Positions 24,605-33,369 of a DNA stretch of 64,000 nucleotides are shown here, piece by piece (position 1 is the stretch's first letter; every line of letters starts with the position of its first letter). A program made the position numbers and the translations under genes. Source of the DNA: Myxococcota bacterium (GTDB lineage: Bacteria > Myxococcota_A > Bradymonadia > UBA7976 > UBA1532); NCBI GenBank assembly GCA_023150895.1, contig JAKLJY010000016.1, forward strand, positions 1 through 64,000, read 5' to 3'. The notes under the pieces were generated by a model, which searched no databases, had not been told where the DNA came from, and saw only the letters and a list, made by a program, of their open reading frames with translations.

Positions 24605-26500
24605 TCAGGGGCAGTCACCGCCGGTGGTGCACCGGACGAGCGCCGCGCCGTCCGGACCGTCGACGACGACATAGACGCCGCCCTGAGTGAATGCGACGCC
24701 GAGGGCTCGGCCGCGTCCGACGCTCACGTCGCGCGTGATCTGTCCCGTCGCCGGGTCGATGACGAGCAGATGCGCCCTGGCCTGCCCGTCGTCGCGCCCG
24801 CCCACCGTCGGGCGCCCGCTGAACGCCGACGCAAACAGCGGCGTTCCCTCGCCCATCGCCAGACCGGTCAGCGCATCGGCCGCCGGCGTCGGATCCCATT
24901 CGAGGCGAGTGAGCAGCGCAGCCTCCTGCAGACTGGCCAGGACGGCCCGCGTGTCGTCCGCTGCGGCCGGGCGCGTCGCGAACCCGCCGGCAAACCGACC
25001 GCCCGCACCGAAGGCGAGGGCTCGCAGCTCGAGCCGGGGCGTTTCCGGGAGCTCGAGGCGCGCTTCGATCACATCGTCGCACCCGCAGACGACCATCCCG
25101 GCTGCGGCGTTCCAGGTCTGGCAGTCCGCGCCGAAACCGAGGAGCACGCCCTGCCCACCGCTCGTCCCGGCGGCCCAACGCCGGTCGCCATGCTGCAGGG
25201 CGGCAAACCCCTCGCCGGCGTCGGCGACGTCGTCGATGCACTCCTCTCGCAGGTCCGGCGCGAGCGTCGAGACCGTGAACGCCGGCGAGGCGTCGCCCCC
25301 GACGCCCACGACGCCGCTGCCACCGTCGCTCATCAGTGAACGGATCCAGCCGGTGACGGTCGGACGAAAGCCCCGATCCCGCAGCGTGTCTCGCTCGAGT
25401 CGACCGATGAAGGCCGAGGGCGACGGATCGAACGCGTCCCCGAACGCACCGGCGATCACGACCTCCTCCCCGATCGGGGCGACCGCAAGGACGGCGCCGC
25501 CCGCCAGGAACTCCAGACCCCCGGGCCCACCGAGCGCGCGCGCTTCGCCGGCACACGCGTCGAGCGCGACGACGACGGGCCCGCCCGCGTCCTCGCCACC
25601 CAACAGCATCCCTCCGTCGCGGTCGAGGACCGGTCCGACGTACGGCCTGAGCCCGAGGGCCACCCGGAAGGTCGTCTGGCAACAGCGTCCCCCCTCGCAC
25701 CGGGCGTCGAGCGGGCAGCAGGTCTCACCGCACAGGAGCGCCTCGCACACGCAACGGCCGTCGGCGCTGCACGTTTCGGCGCCCGCGCAGGCCCCGCACA
25801 CGCCGCCGCACCCGTCGTCTCCGCACCCGCGGCCCCCGCACGCGGGCGCGCACTGACAGGTGCCATTCGCACAGGCCTCACCGGCCGGGCAGCCCCCGCA
25901 GTCCGTCCCGCAGACGGGATCCGCCCCACATCGCCCGCCGCCACAGTCGGCGTCCTCCGGGCAGCGCGGCCCCCGCGGCGCACATCGGGCATCGTCACCG
26001 CAGATTTCGTCGTCGGGACAGTCGCCGCACGACACGCCGCAGACCGGGTCGAGACCGCAGAAGCGCCCCGCGCAGTCGCGCGTTTCCGGGCAGCCCGGTG
26101 GGGCCGGCACGCAACGCCCGTCCCGACACGACTCGCCGTCCCCGCACGTGCCGCAGCTCACCCGGCAGACCGGATCGAGGTCGCAGCGCTGGCCCTGGCA
26201 GTCGCGATCTTCCGGGCATCGGATGGCCGGCGGGCGGGCATCGGGCAAGCCTGGGCGCCGTGCATCGTCGAGGCCGCCATCCCCCGCCGGGCGGGTCGAA
26301 TCCGGTCCGCCGGGGTCGCTCGGCCCGCCCGACCCCCCGCCGCCGGACCGGGCGTCCATGAAGGCCTGACCTGCACCGAAGTCGCGTTCATAGCTCAGCG
26401 GCTGGAGATCGACACAGCCCCCGAGACCCGCGACCGCCCAGCTCAGGGCAACGGCCTTGCGGCGCTGCGTTGCGCACGGAGACAGCGTCCGGGATTCCAC
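24605..26500 (-). CDS. Cysteine-rich surface lipoprotein
   Basis: This 631-residue protein has a lipobox (AGLGGC, Cys29), a Gly/Pro/Asp-rich spacer (about 45-90), then a block of ~200 residues with several Cys-rich repeats of the form CPEDxDCxGxRCxxDPVC...CGxC, spaced about 40 residues apart. The C-terminal ~370 residues lack Cys repeats and look like a beta-propeller or similar repeat, with recurring Gly-rich strands (LLGGEDAGGPVVVAL, VGVGGDASPAF). Cys-rich modules of this type are common in myxobacterial lipoproteins; their roles are mostly unknown. I chose GTG 26500 because a GGAGG site lies eight bases upstream; GTG 26515 is an alternative. It converges on the ABC-F gene with 18 bases between stops. 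Confidence 0.85.
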   Translation of the reverse strand: MESRTLSPCATQRRKAVALSWAVAGLGGCVDLQPLSYERDFGAGQAFMDARSGGGGSGGPSDPGGPDSTRPAGDGGLDDARRPGLPDARPPAIRCPEDRDCQGQRCDLDPVCRVSCGTCGDGESCRDGRCVPAPPGCPETRDCAGRFCGLDPVCGVSCGDCPDDEICGDDARCAPRGPRCPEDADCGGGRCGADPVCGTDCGGCPAGEACANGTCQCAPACGGRGCGDDGCGGVCGACAGAETCSADGRCVCEALLCGETCCPLDARCEGGRCCQTTFRVALGLRPYVGPVLDRDGGMLLGGEDAGGPVVVALDACAGEARALGGPGGLEFLAGGAVLAVAPIGEEVVIAGAFGDAFDPSPSAFIGRLERDTLRDRGFRPTVTGWIRSLMSDGGSGVVGVGGDASPAFTVSTLAPDLREECIDDVADAGEGFAALQHGDRRWAAGTSGGQGVLLGFGADCQTWNAAAGMVVCGCDDVIEARLELPETPRLELRALAFGAGGRFAGGFATRPAAADDTRAVLASLQEAALLTRLEWDPTPAADALTGLAMGEGTPLFASAFSGRPTVGGRDDGQARAHLLVIDPATGQITRDVSVGRGRALGVAFTQGGVYVVVDGPDGAALVRCTTGGDCP

Positions 26501-26618
26501 GTCGTTCGCCTCCACCTCGGCCGCCGTTGCGCGAGCCTACACCATCTCGCCGCGCCCTTGGAGCCTGCCGAGCCCGCGCGGCCTTGAGCCGGCAGCGCCG
26601 CCGGTGCAGAGTGCGCCC

Positions 26619-27029
26619 ATGCAGATCACGCGACTCCACACGCCCGCCGAGTTCGATGCATTCGCGGCGGCGCTCCCCGCGGGCTCGGGGACCCCCGACG
26701 AAGCGCCCTTGCTCTTTCTCCTGTTCTTCGGCTCGGAGGTCGAGGAGACCGGCGCTTCCTGGTGCCCGGATTGCGTCGTGGCCGATCCGGTCATCCGGGG
26801 GACGCTGTCGCTGATCACCCGCCGCCCGGTCCACCTCGTCGAGTGTCCGGTCGGCCGCCGGGCCGACTACAAGGGCAACGCGGCCCATCCGTATCGGCGC
26901 GATCCCCGCATCCGCCTCGAGCGCATCCCGACACTGATTCGCTGGTCGCCGAGGGGCGAGCTCGGGCGACTCGTGGAGGGCGCCTGCCTCGATCCGGAGG
27001 CGTTGCTGCGCCTCGCGGCGGCAGACTGA
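26619..27029 (+). CDS. Thioredoxin-like protein, TXNDC17/TRP14 type
   Basis: This 136-residue protein resembles the TXNDC17 (TRP14) branch of the thioredoxin fold. The key motif is SWCPDCVVADPVI, with a WCPDC active site (C49, C52) in place of the usual WCGPC, and LLFLLFFGSEVEETGASW ahead of it. Later segments (VECPVGRRADYKG, RLERIPTLIRW with the cis-Pro loop IPT) complete the fold. No signal peptide is visible, so it should be cytoplasmic. The ATG at 26619 is the only start that gives a normal N-terminus. The next gene begins 14 bases downstream on the same strand and may be co-transcribed. Confidence 0.85.
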   Translation: MQITRLHTPAEFDAFAAALPAGSGTPDEAPLLFLLFFGSEVEETGASWCPDCVVADPVIRGTLSLITRRPVHLVECPVGRRADYKGNAAHPYRRDPRIRLERIPTLIRWSPRGELGRLVEGACLDPEALLRLAAAD

Positions 27030-27043
27030 GGATTCGCCGGACG

Positions 27044-27343
27044 ATGTGCGTCTTCTTTCCGCTGGTGCTCGCGCTGATGGCCGCCGTCTGGGCGTTCCCG
27101 CTGCCCGTCTGGTTTGCCGTCGCGTGGGACGCCGCCCTCCTCGTCGCCCTCCTCGCACTGCTCGCCCGGATGCGCCGCCCCATCACCGCGCTTCAGGGGG
27201 TCCCCGTCGCCGCGTTGCCGGGTCGCGGCTGCCCGGCCTGCGGCTCGCGGGAAACGGGCGCCTGGATGAACGGGGGGACGCCGATGGGGCTCCATTGTCG
27301 AGCCTGCGACCGGCGAACCCCGGGGCCGGGCCGCGCGCCCTGA
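27044..27343 (+). CDS. Small membrane protein with zinc-ribbon tail
   Basis: This 99-residue protein has two hydrophobic helices (about residues 3-20 and 21-42) followed by a short basic stretch. A C-terminal ribbon with CPACGS and, 16 residues later, CRACD gives two CxxC knuckles suited to one zinc ion. The ribbon should face the cytoplasm if the two helices form a hairpin. I recognise no named family. It sits 14 bases after the TXNDC17-like gene. The codon pattern is consistent with a real gene and the frame has no competing feature. Confidence 0.65.
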   Translation: MCVFFPLVLALMAAVWAFPLPVWFAVAWDAALLVALLALLARMRRPITALQGVPVAALPGRGCPACGSRETGAWMNGGTPMGLHCRACDRRTPGPGRAP

Positions 27344-27355
27344 CGGGCCGACGGC

Positions 27356-27949
27356 TCAGGCCTCCCGGCGCCAGGAGAGAAACCGCGCGAACAACGCCTG
27401 ACCGCCGGGCGTCAGCACGCTCTCCGGGTGAAACTGCACGCCCGCCACCGGCCACGCGACATGCTGGAGCCCCATGATCTCGCGATCGTCGTCATCCGTG
27501 TGGGCGTTGACACGCAGGGCCGGCGGCAAGCCGTCCGGCGAGACCGAGAGGGAGTGATACCGCCCGGCCTCGAAGGCGCCCTCGAGGCCCTCGAACAGCC
27601 CGGTGCCGTCGTGGGTGATGGTCGACGCGCGTCCGTGCATCAAGCGCTTCGCGGCGACGACGCGCCCCCCGAGCGCGACGGCCAGCGCCTGGTGGCCGAG
27701 ACAGATCCCCAGCACCGGGAGCCGCCCGAGGCACGCGCGCAGAATGGCCAGGCTGTTGCCCGCCGCCTCTGGATGACCGGGGCCCGGAGAAATGCAGACG
27801 TGCGTCGGCGAGAGCGCCGCGACGTCCTCGGGCGCGAGGGCGTCGTTTCTCCGGACGACGACGTCCGCGCCCAGCGCGCCGAGTCCCTGCACGACGTTGA
27901 ACGTGAACGAGTCGTAGTTGTCGACGAGCAGGACGCGCGGCGCGCGCAT
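27356..27949 (-). CDS. Glutamine amidotransferase, TrpG/PabA type
   Basis: This 197-residue class I amidotransferase should supply ammonia from glutamine to an anthranilate or aminodeoxychorismate synthase. It starts with VLLVDNYDSFTFNVVQ, has SPGPGHPEAAG, the nucleophile elbow GICLGHQ and the catalytic His/Glu in VQFHPESVLTPGG. TrpG and PabA cannot be told apart without the partner, and no trpE or pabB gene lies beside it. It diverges from the kinase gene. Confidence 0.92.
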   Translation of the reverse strand: MRAPRVLLVDNYDSFTFNVVQGLGALGADVVVRRNDALAPEDVAALSPTHVCISPGPGHPEAAGNSLAILRACLGRLPVLGICLGHQALAVALGGRVVAAKRLMHGRASTITHDGTGLFEGLEGAFEAGRYHSLSVSPDGLPPALRVNAHTDDDDREIMGLQHVAWPVAGVQFHPESVLTPGGQALFARFLSWRREA

Positions 27950-28031
27950 CGGGCCTCCACTTTGCGGACGCTTTGCGGGACAATGGCGCCCGTTTCCAGA
28001 CGACCGCGCAGATGATACCCCGGCGGATGGC

Positions 28032-30416
28032 ATGAGCGAGCACGGTGAACATGGCAAGGGCGGGGGGACGGAGGTCATCGTGGCCGACGCCCGGGCGGCC
28101 TCCGAGTGGTCCCCCGAGGACGACCGCGCGCTGCCCCTCGCCCTGCCCGTCGGCGCCGCCGACCGGTACGTCGTCGAGCGTGAGCTCGCCCGCGGCAGCA
28201 TGGGCATCATCCAGGTCGCCCACGACGTGACCCTGCACCGCCGGGTGGCGCTGAAGGCGCTCAACCCGACGTGCACGATTCCCGGCGCCCCTTCACGGTT
28301 CGTGGAAGAAGCCCGGATCACCGCGCAGCTCAGCCACCCGGGCATCGTGGCCGTCTACGAGATCGGGGTCGGTGCCGACGGCACGCCGTTCTTCACGATG
28401 CAGCTCATCGAAGGACGCACGCTGCAATCCATCCTCGACGGCCTGCGGGCGCGCGCCCCCGAGGTGCTTCGCGCCTTCGGCCGCGTGCGGCTCCTCCACA
28501 TCTTCATTCAGGTCTGCAACGCCGTCGCCTACGCCCACAGCCGCGGCGTCATTCACCGGGATCTGAAACCCGAGAACATCATGCTCGGGACGTTCGGCGA
28601 GGTCTTCGTCATGGATTGGGGCCTCGCCAAGATCCTCAGCACCGAGGTCCCCAACCCCGTGCATGCCGGCCGCGCACCGGATCCCGTCTGGCGGACGCGG
28701 GTCGGCGACGTGACCGGAACGCCGAGTTACATGAGCCCCGAGCAGGCAATGGGCCTCGTCGACGCGCTCAACGCGCGCTCGGACGTCTACGCCCTCGGGT
28801 CCATACTCTACGAGCTTCTGACGCTGCGGCCCCCCCACGGCGGCGGGACGCCGCAGGAGATCCTCCGGCGCGTCCGGCAGGAGCAGCCCGAGCCGCCGAG
28901 CAGCGCTGCCCCCGGCCTCGACGTGCCGGCCGAGCTCGACTCCATCGTCATGCGCTGCCTCTGCCGCGAGCAGAGCGACCGCTTCGCACACGCCCAGGCC
29001 CTCGTCGACGAGATCGAGGCCTTCCTCGCCTGCGGCCGGACCGGCATGCATCGAGTCCGCAGCGCCGTTCGCACGAGCCGCGAGGCCGCCCGTCACGCCC
29101 AACAGTTCAAGGACCTCGCCCGGCGCCGGCGACACGTCGCGCGCGAGGTCGCCGAGGGGCGCTGCCTTCGCCTGCCCGGTGACGACCCCGAACGGCTCTC
29201 CGGCCTCTGGCTCGCCGAGGCCGATCTCGAAACCCTCGAACAGGAAGTCGAACAAGCGTTCGAGACGGCGGTCGCCCTGTTCACCCAGGTCCTGAGCGAG
29301 TCGCCCGAGCAGGACGACGCCCGGGATGGCCTGCGCGAGCTCTTCTGGTACCGGTTCCTCGAAGCGGAGCGTGCCGCGGATCGGGCGAGCATGGCCATCT
29401 TCCGCGCCCTCGCCGCGCAGTACGACCACGCGGGCGTCCTGCGCGCGGGGCTCGAGGGCGACGGTTCGCTGACGTTGACGAGCGTGCCGCCCGGCGCGCG
29501 GGTCACACTCCATCGCTATGAATCGCGTGAGCGCCGCCTGGTCCAAGGCGAGCCGCGACCCCTCGGGGTCACCCCCATCGTGCTCGATCCCCTGCCCATG
29601 GCGTCCTACTTGCTCGTGCTCGAGGCCGACGGGTACGAACCGACTCGGGTGCCGGTCTGCCTCGCGCGCCAGGAACAGGCCGAAGGCCATGTCCGGCTCG
29701 TGCCCCGCGGCCGGTTGCCGCACGGGATGATCCACGTCCCGGAGGGCATTGCGTGGTTCGGTGCCGCCGAGCCCGAGCTCCAGGCCCCCCCGCGCCATCG
29801 CGCCCGCATCGACGACTTCGTCCTCGCCGCGGAGCCCGTCACCGTCGAGGAGTACGCGGAGTTCCTCAACGACCTGAACGCTCGGGATCCGTACCAGGCC
29901 CGCGCGCACATCCCGCCCCGCTGGCAGAAGGGCAGCGACGGGCGCCTCTACCCCGAGGACCACGGGCGTCTTCCGGTGACCCAGGTCACCGGGCGCGACG
30001 CGCTGGCGTATTGCGCGTGGCGTGCCGAGCGGGACGGTCTCCCCTGGCGCTTGCCCACCGAACAGGAGTGGGAGAAGGCCGCCCGCGGCGTGGACGCGCG
30101 CGCCTGGCCGTGGGGCGGCGATTGGGAGCCGACGTTCTGCCGGTGCGCGGAGGGCCCGGAGGGAGGCGCCCTCTCCGCCGTCGGCAACCCGAACGACGAG
30201 GGCCCCTACGGCGTCCGCGATCTGGCCGGCGGCGTCCGCGAATGGACGAGCTCGGAGCACCCCTGGGATCCGAGGCGGCGCGCCGTCAAGGGGGGGGGCT
30301 TTCTGTCCGGACGCAGCGGCTGCCACCTGGCCGTCCGGACGTTCGTCAAGCTCGATCGCGCGGCGCCGGATCTCGGGTTTCGGCTCGCTCTCGACGGCGC
30401 AGCCGTCCTCCCCTGA
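28032..30416 (+). CDS. Ser/Thr protein kinase fused to FGE-sulfatase (SUMF1-like) domain
   Basis: This 794-residue protein has an N-terminal Hanks-type kinase domain (about 47-330): Gly-loop ARGSMGIIQV, Lys75 in VALKAL, catalytic loop HRDLKPEN (H175-R176-D177) and DWG (D195) in place of DFG, then GTPSYMSPEQ. A helical region follows (about 340-480), then a PEGA-like beta domain (SVPPGARVTLHRY, about 485-560). The last ~230 residues are an FGE/SUMF1-type domain (MIHVPEGIAWFGAAEP, LPTEQEWEKAARG, GGVREWTSS, and GFRLAL at the end). The final region has GRSGCHLAVRT with a single Cys where active formylglycine-generating enzymes use a pair, so catalysis is doubtful. I see no transmembrane helix. 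Kinase-SUMF fusions occur in myxobacteria and planctomycetes. Confidence 0.92.
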   Translation: MSEHGEHGKGGGTEVIVADARAASEWSPEDDRALPLALPVGAADRYVVERELARGSMGIIQVAHDVTLHRRVALKALNPTCTIPGAPSRFVEEARITAQLSHPGIVAVYEIGVGADGTPFFTMQLIEGRTLQSILDGLRARAPEVLRAFGRVRLLHIFIQVCNAVAYAHSRGVIHRDLKPENIMLGTFGEVFVMDWGLAKILSTEVPNPVHAGRAPDPVWRTRVGDVTGTPSYMSPEQAMGLVDALNARSDVYALGSILYELLTLRPPHGGGTPQEILRRVRQEQPEPPSSAAPGLDVPAELDSIVMRCLCREQSDRFAHAQALVDEIEAFLACGRTGMHRVRSAVRTSREAARHAQQFKDLARRRRHVAREVAEGRCLRLPGDDPERLSGLWLAEADLETLEQEVEQAFETAVALFTQVLSESPEQDDARDGLRELFWYRFLEAERAADRASMAIFRALAAQYDHAGVLRAGLEGDGSLTLTSVPPGARVTLHRYESRERRLVQGEPRPLGVTPIVLDPLPMASYLLVLEADGYEPTRVPVCLARQEQAEGHVRLVPRGRLPHGMIHVPEGIAWFGAAEPELQAPPRHRARIDDFVLAAEPVTVEEYAEFLNDLNARDPYQARAHIPPRWQKGSDGRLYPEDHGRLPVTQVTGRDALAYCAWRAERDGLPWRLPTEQEWEKAARGVDARAWPWGGDWEPTFCRCAEGPEGGALSAVGNPNDEGPYGVRDLAGGVREWTSSEHPWDPRRRAVKGGGFLSGRSGCHLAVRTFVKLDRAAPDLGFRLALDGAAVLP

Positions 30417-30444
30417 GACGCGGCCACTTTGCCCGTGCCGACCG

Positions 30445-31626
30445 TCAATCGGCGCGGGGCGGTCGCCACGCGCGCGCCGCGGCCCCCGGATGCGGCGCGG
30501 CGCTGCCCGGGACCTCGACCCGGGGCAGATGACCTCCGATGCGCGCCAGCACCTCGTAGGAGATCGTCTGGGCCCAATCGCCGATCTGATCGGCCGTCAG
30601 CCGCTCGCTGCCCTGCCCGCCGAGCAAGACGACCTCGTCCTCGAGTGCAGCGTCCGGGATGTCCGTCACATCGACCATCGTGATGTTCATGCAGATCCGC
30701 CCCCGGACGGGCGCCCGTCGGCCACGAATCAACACATGGGCCAGGTTGCTCAGCCCGCGGTCGAAGCCGTCGGCATACCCGACCGGCAGGATGGCCAGCC
30801 GGGTCGGATGCGTCGTCATATAAGTGCATCCATAACCGACGAACGCGCCTTCGGGCACCGACTTGACCTGCGCGACGCGGGTCTTCCAGGTCAGGGCCGG
30901 GCGCAGGGGCATCTCGGCCCGGCCGGTCAGGAGGGCGGCGATCCGCGTCTCCTTCGACGGCCAGATGCCATACGCGCCGATGCCGAGCCGGACCATCTCG
31001 AAGCGCTGGTCCGGCCAGAGCAACGTCGCGGCCGTATTCGACAGGTGGCGCATCGGGACCGCGTGCCCGGCCGCCTGGAGGGCAGCGACGGCCGCCTCGA
31101 AGCAGGCCAGTTGGTGCCGCGCGTAGGTGTGATCAGTCGTGTCCTCGATGTTCGCGAAGTGGCTCGAGAGCCCTTCGAGCACGATGCCGGGGGACCGACG
31201 CAGGTGGTCGGCGAGGGCGAGCACCTCGGCGGGCGGCAACCCCTGCCGATGATTCCCGGTCTCGACCTTCAGGTGCACCCGGACCTGAGCCCCGAGGGCG
31301 GCGAGCCGGTCGATCGTTTCCCGGTTGTAGACGACGAGTCGAAGGTCGAGCGACGCCGCCTCGGCCAACTCGTCCAGCGGCACATACCCGAAGACGTAGA
31401 TCGGCGCCGCAATGCCGGCGGCCCGGAGCGTGCGCGCCTCGTCGAGTGCGTCGACGCAGAGCCAATCCGCACCTCCGGCGAGAAATGCGCGGGCGGCGAG
31501 CAAGAGGCCGTGGCCATACCCGTTGGACTTCACCGTCGGCGCCAACAGCGTCGACCCCACGAGATGACGGAAGGCCCGCACGTTCTCCGTGAGGGCTGCC
31601 GTGTCGACTTCGACCCAGGTACGCAT
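30445..31626 (-). CDS. alr: Alanine racemase
   Basis: This 393-residue PLP enzyme interconverts L- and D-alanine for peptidoglycan. The PLP lysine is in TVKSNGYGHG (K33), the alanine racemase signature in slightly altered form (VKxNxYGHG). Further motifs are SSHFANIEDTT, GIGAYGI, the catalytic Tyr region VGYGCTYMT and RICMNITMVDVTD. The C-terminal ~15 residues are a Pro/Ala/Arg extension. It is the last gene of a tightly packed minus-strand operon behind fluC and supplies the substrate for ddl at 10277-11221. Confidence 0.95.
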   Translation of the reverse strand: MRTWVEVDTAALTENVRAFRHLVGSTLLAPTVKSNGYGHGLLLAARAFLAGGADWLCVDALDEARTLRAAGIAAPIYVFGYVPLDELAEAASLDLRLVVYNRETIDRLAALGAQVRVHLKVETGNHRQGLPPAEVLALADHLRRSPGIVLEGLSSHFANIEDTTDHTYARHQLACFEAAVAALQAAGHAVPMRHLSNTAATLLWPDQRFEMVRLGIGAYGIWPSKETRIAALLTGRAEMPLRPALTWKTRVAQVKSVPEGAFVGYGCTYMTTHPTRLAILPVGYADGFDRGLSNLAHVLIRGRRAPVRGRICMNITMVDVTDIPDAALEDEVVLLGGQGSERLTADQIGDWAQTISYEVLARIGGHLPRVEVPGSAAPHPGAAARAWRPPRAD

Positions 31627-31635
31627 GACCGCGGA

Positions 31636-32016
31636 TTATGGGCCGAGGAGGCGCGCCGTGAACAGCCCGCCCGCGCACGCCAACAACGCGAGCACGCTCG
31701 TGGCCCCGAAGTAGAGTGCGGCCCGCACGAACGCTTCCGCCTCGAGATAGCGGACGAGGTCCATCGAGAACGCCGAGTAGGTCGTCAGCCCGCCCATGAC
31801 ACCCGTCGTCCAGAACACACGCGCCTCGTCCGGGATCCGCGAGAGCTCGAGGCCGAGCGCGGTCACGAAGCCGATCGCGAACGAGCCCACGACGTTGACC
31901 AGCAGAACCGCCCACGGAAACCCAGCGCCGACGACCCCGGCGAGGGCGAGGCCGACGAGGTAGCGCAGCACCGAGCCCAATGCCCCCCCCGCCGCGACGA
32001 GCAGGACGAGTCGCAT
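31636..32016 (-). CDS. crcB: Fluoride channel CrcB/FluC
   Basis: This 126-residue, four-helix membrane protein exports fluoride as a dual-topology dimer. Family motifs are GGALGSVLRYLVG at about 10-22, NVVGSFAIGF with the conserved Asn near 41, and GVMGGLTTYSAFS near 72-84. The start ATG shares one base with the stop of the upstream gene. I see no fluoride riboswitch in front of the operon. Confidence 0.95.
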   Translation of the reverse strand: MRLVLLVAAGGALGSVLRYLVGLALAGVVGAGFPWAVLLVNVVGSFAIGFVTALGLELSRIPDEARVFWTTGVMGGLTTYSAFSMDLVRYLEAEAFVRAALYFGATSVLALLACAGGLFTARLLGP

Positions 32017-32432
32017 CAGGCGCCGCTCGGACCGAAGTCCGGCCTCCCCAGACGCCACAACCAGTACATCCAGACGACGTCGAAACCCGCGAAGATCACG
32101 AAGATCACCCACGCCATCGGAAACCCCGCGGTCACGCAGCCCCACAGGAATCCCGCGGACGCGAAGGTGGCCCAGATGACCTTCAGGCTCAGCATGGTGC
32201 GATACGACGCGACACCGGCGTTGCGGTCGAGGAACGACTGCGCGCCGATGCCGAACAGTGCCGCCGCGACACCCCGCGCAGCGAACGGGTCGACCGTCGG
32301 CCACCCGAGGAGCCCCAGAAAGGCCTCCGGGGCAAAGAAGATCGGAACCGCGAACAGGAAGTCGGCGACGAAGTGGACGATGAACCACCGCCGCAGCGCG
32401 GCGGGCACCTCGCCGGCCCCCGTTCGTGTCAT
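32016..32432 (-). CDS. Four-helix integral membrane protein, unknown function
   Basis: This 138-residue protein starts at ATG 32432, overlapping the stop of the desaturase-like gene (ATGA). It has four predicted transmembrane helices: around RRWFIVHFVADFLFAVPIFF, GVAAALFGIGAQSFL, SLKVIWATFASAGFLWGCV and MAWVIFVIFAGFDVVWMYW. No charged residues suggest a catalytic site within the helices. I do not recognise a named family. Tight coupling on both sides suggests regulated co-expression with the diiron protein and FluC. Confidence 0.82.
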   Translation of the reverse strand: MTRTGAGEVPAALRRWFIVHFVADFLFAVPIFFAPEAFLGLLGWPTVDPFAARGVAAALFGIGAQSFLDRNAGVASYRTMLSLKVIWATFASAGFLWGCVTAGFPMAWVIFVIFAGFDVVWMYWLWRLGRPDFGPSGA

Positions 32433-33295
32433 GCGCTGACGACGCCCGCGGCGCGTGCCTGGTCGTGGTTCGTGACGTAGCGCGCGGGCCCGTGGCGAGC
32501 CACCCAAGCGTCGGCCTTCGCCTGGCTCTGCGCCGTCAGCATGTCGAACCACTCCATCCCCGGGAGCTCGCGGATGGAGGCCTCGGCCTTGACGAGCAAC
32601 TGCCGACTCTCGGCGTCGGGGAAGAGATGCGCCGAGACGAACGCCAGATTGTCGTCACCGCCCACGCCGGAGCCGACCAGCGTCCAGAAGCGCCGGATCG
32701 CGAAGTTCACGAGGGCGCGGGCCGCCCGGTCGTCCTTCATGCGCTTCTCGGCCTGGTGCCAGTAGAACGAGAAGTGCCGCCGCTCCTGGCGCGCCATGCG
32801 ATTGATCAGGGTGGCCAGCACCGGGTTGGCGGTGTTCTGCTCCATGATCTGGTACGCCGCCGCGGCCGTTGCCTCGTTGATCGCCCCCCAGGTCATGTGC
32901 ACTGCGATGAAGCGGGGCGAGAGGTACGCGGCCGCGTGCGACAGCGCCGCCTCGATGAACTCGCGGGCCGAGGAGCCCGCGGTGACCTTCGTGTACCGGT
33001 CCGACTCGTCCGGTCGCCCGACCTTCTCGAGCACCTTGGAGATGGCCCGCCCGTGGCAGAGCTCCTCGTAGACCCAGGCCGAGAGAAACGCCGTGATCTC
33101 GGGGTCCCGCGTGCTGTGCCCGGCGAGCAGGTCCCGCATGTACAGGATCGTATGCGACTCGGTGTCGCCCATGTAGCGCAGTACACGTTCCTCGACGTCG
33201 GAGATGCCGATGCGCGCGCAGAGATCCCAATCGAGGTCGTCGGTCTTGACGCCGCCGGCCAGATCCAGAAAGCGGACGATATTGAACTCAGCCAT
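32429..33295 (-). CDS. Ferritin-like diiron protein, acyl-ACP desaturase type
   Basis: This 288-residue helical protein carries two diiron ligand motifs: EELCHG near residues 77-82 and ERRHFSF near 167-173, the ExxH pair of the ferritin-like superfamily. The sequence around the first (YEELCHGRAISKVLEK) resembles the EENRHG helix of soluble acyl-ACP desaturases, and a further Glu near residue 46 (DTESHTILYMRDLL) could be another ligand. A desaturase or other O2-activating oxidase acting on a lipid or acyl carrier is the likeliest role. The ATG at 33295 has a GAGG site six bases upstream. It heads the operon with the membrane protein, fluC and alr. Confidence 0.8.
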   Translation of the reverse strand: MAEFNIVRFLDLAGGVKTDDLDWDLCARIGISDVEERVLRYMGDTESHTILYMRDLLAGHSTRDPEITAFLSAWVYEELCHGRAISKVLEKVGRPDESDRYTKVTAGSSAREFIEAALSHAAAYLSPRFIAVHMTWGAINEATAAAAYQIMEQNTANPVLATLINRMARQERRHFSFYWHQAEKRMKDDRAARALVNFAIRRFWTLVGSGVGGDDNLAFVSAHLFPDAESRQLLVKAEASIRELPGMEWFDMLTAQSQAKADAWVARHGPARYVTNHDQARAAGVVSA

Positions 33296-33369
33296 GAAAT
33301 CCTCGAATGCGGGCCGCCCGACGGGCCGCGCCGCGCGGATCTAACACACGGGGCCCACGCCGCGCACCG

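Noticed and set aside
31520-31626. Alanine racemase signature variant (VKSNGYGHG) as a sign of a different amino-acid racemase
   Set aside because: Lys, the YGHG core, the catalytic Tyr region and the context of ddl and peptidoglycan genes fit alanine racemase. The variant alone does not justify another substrate.
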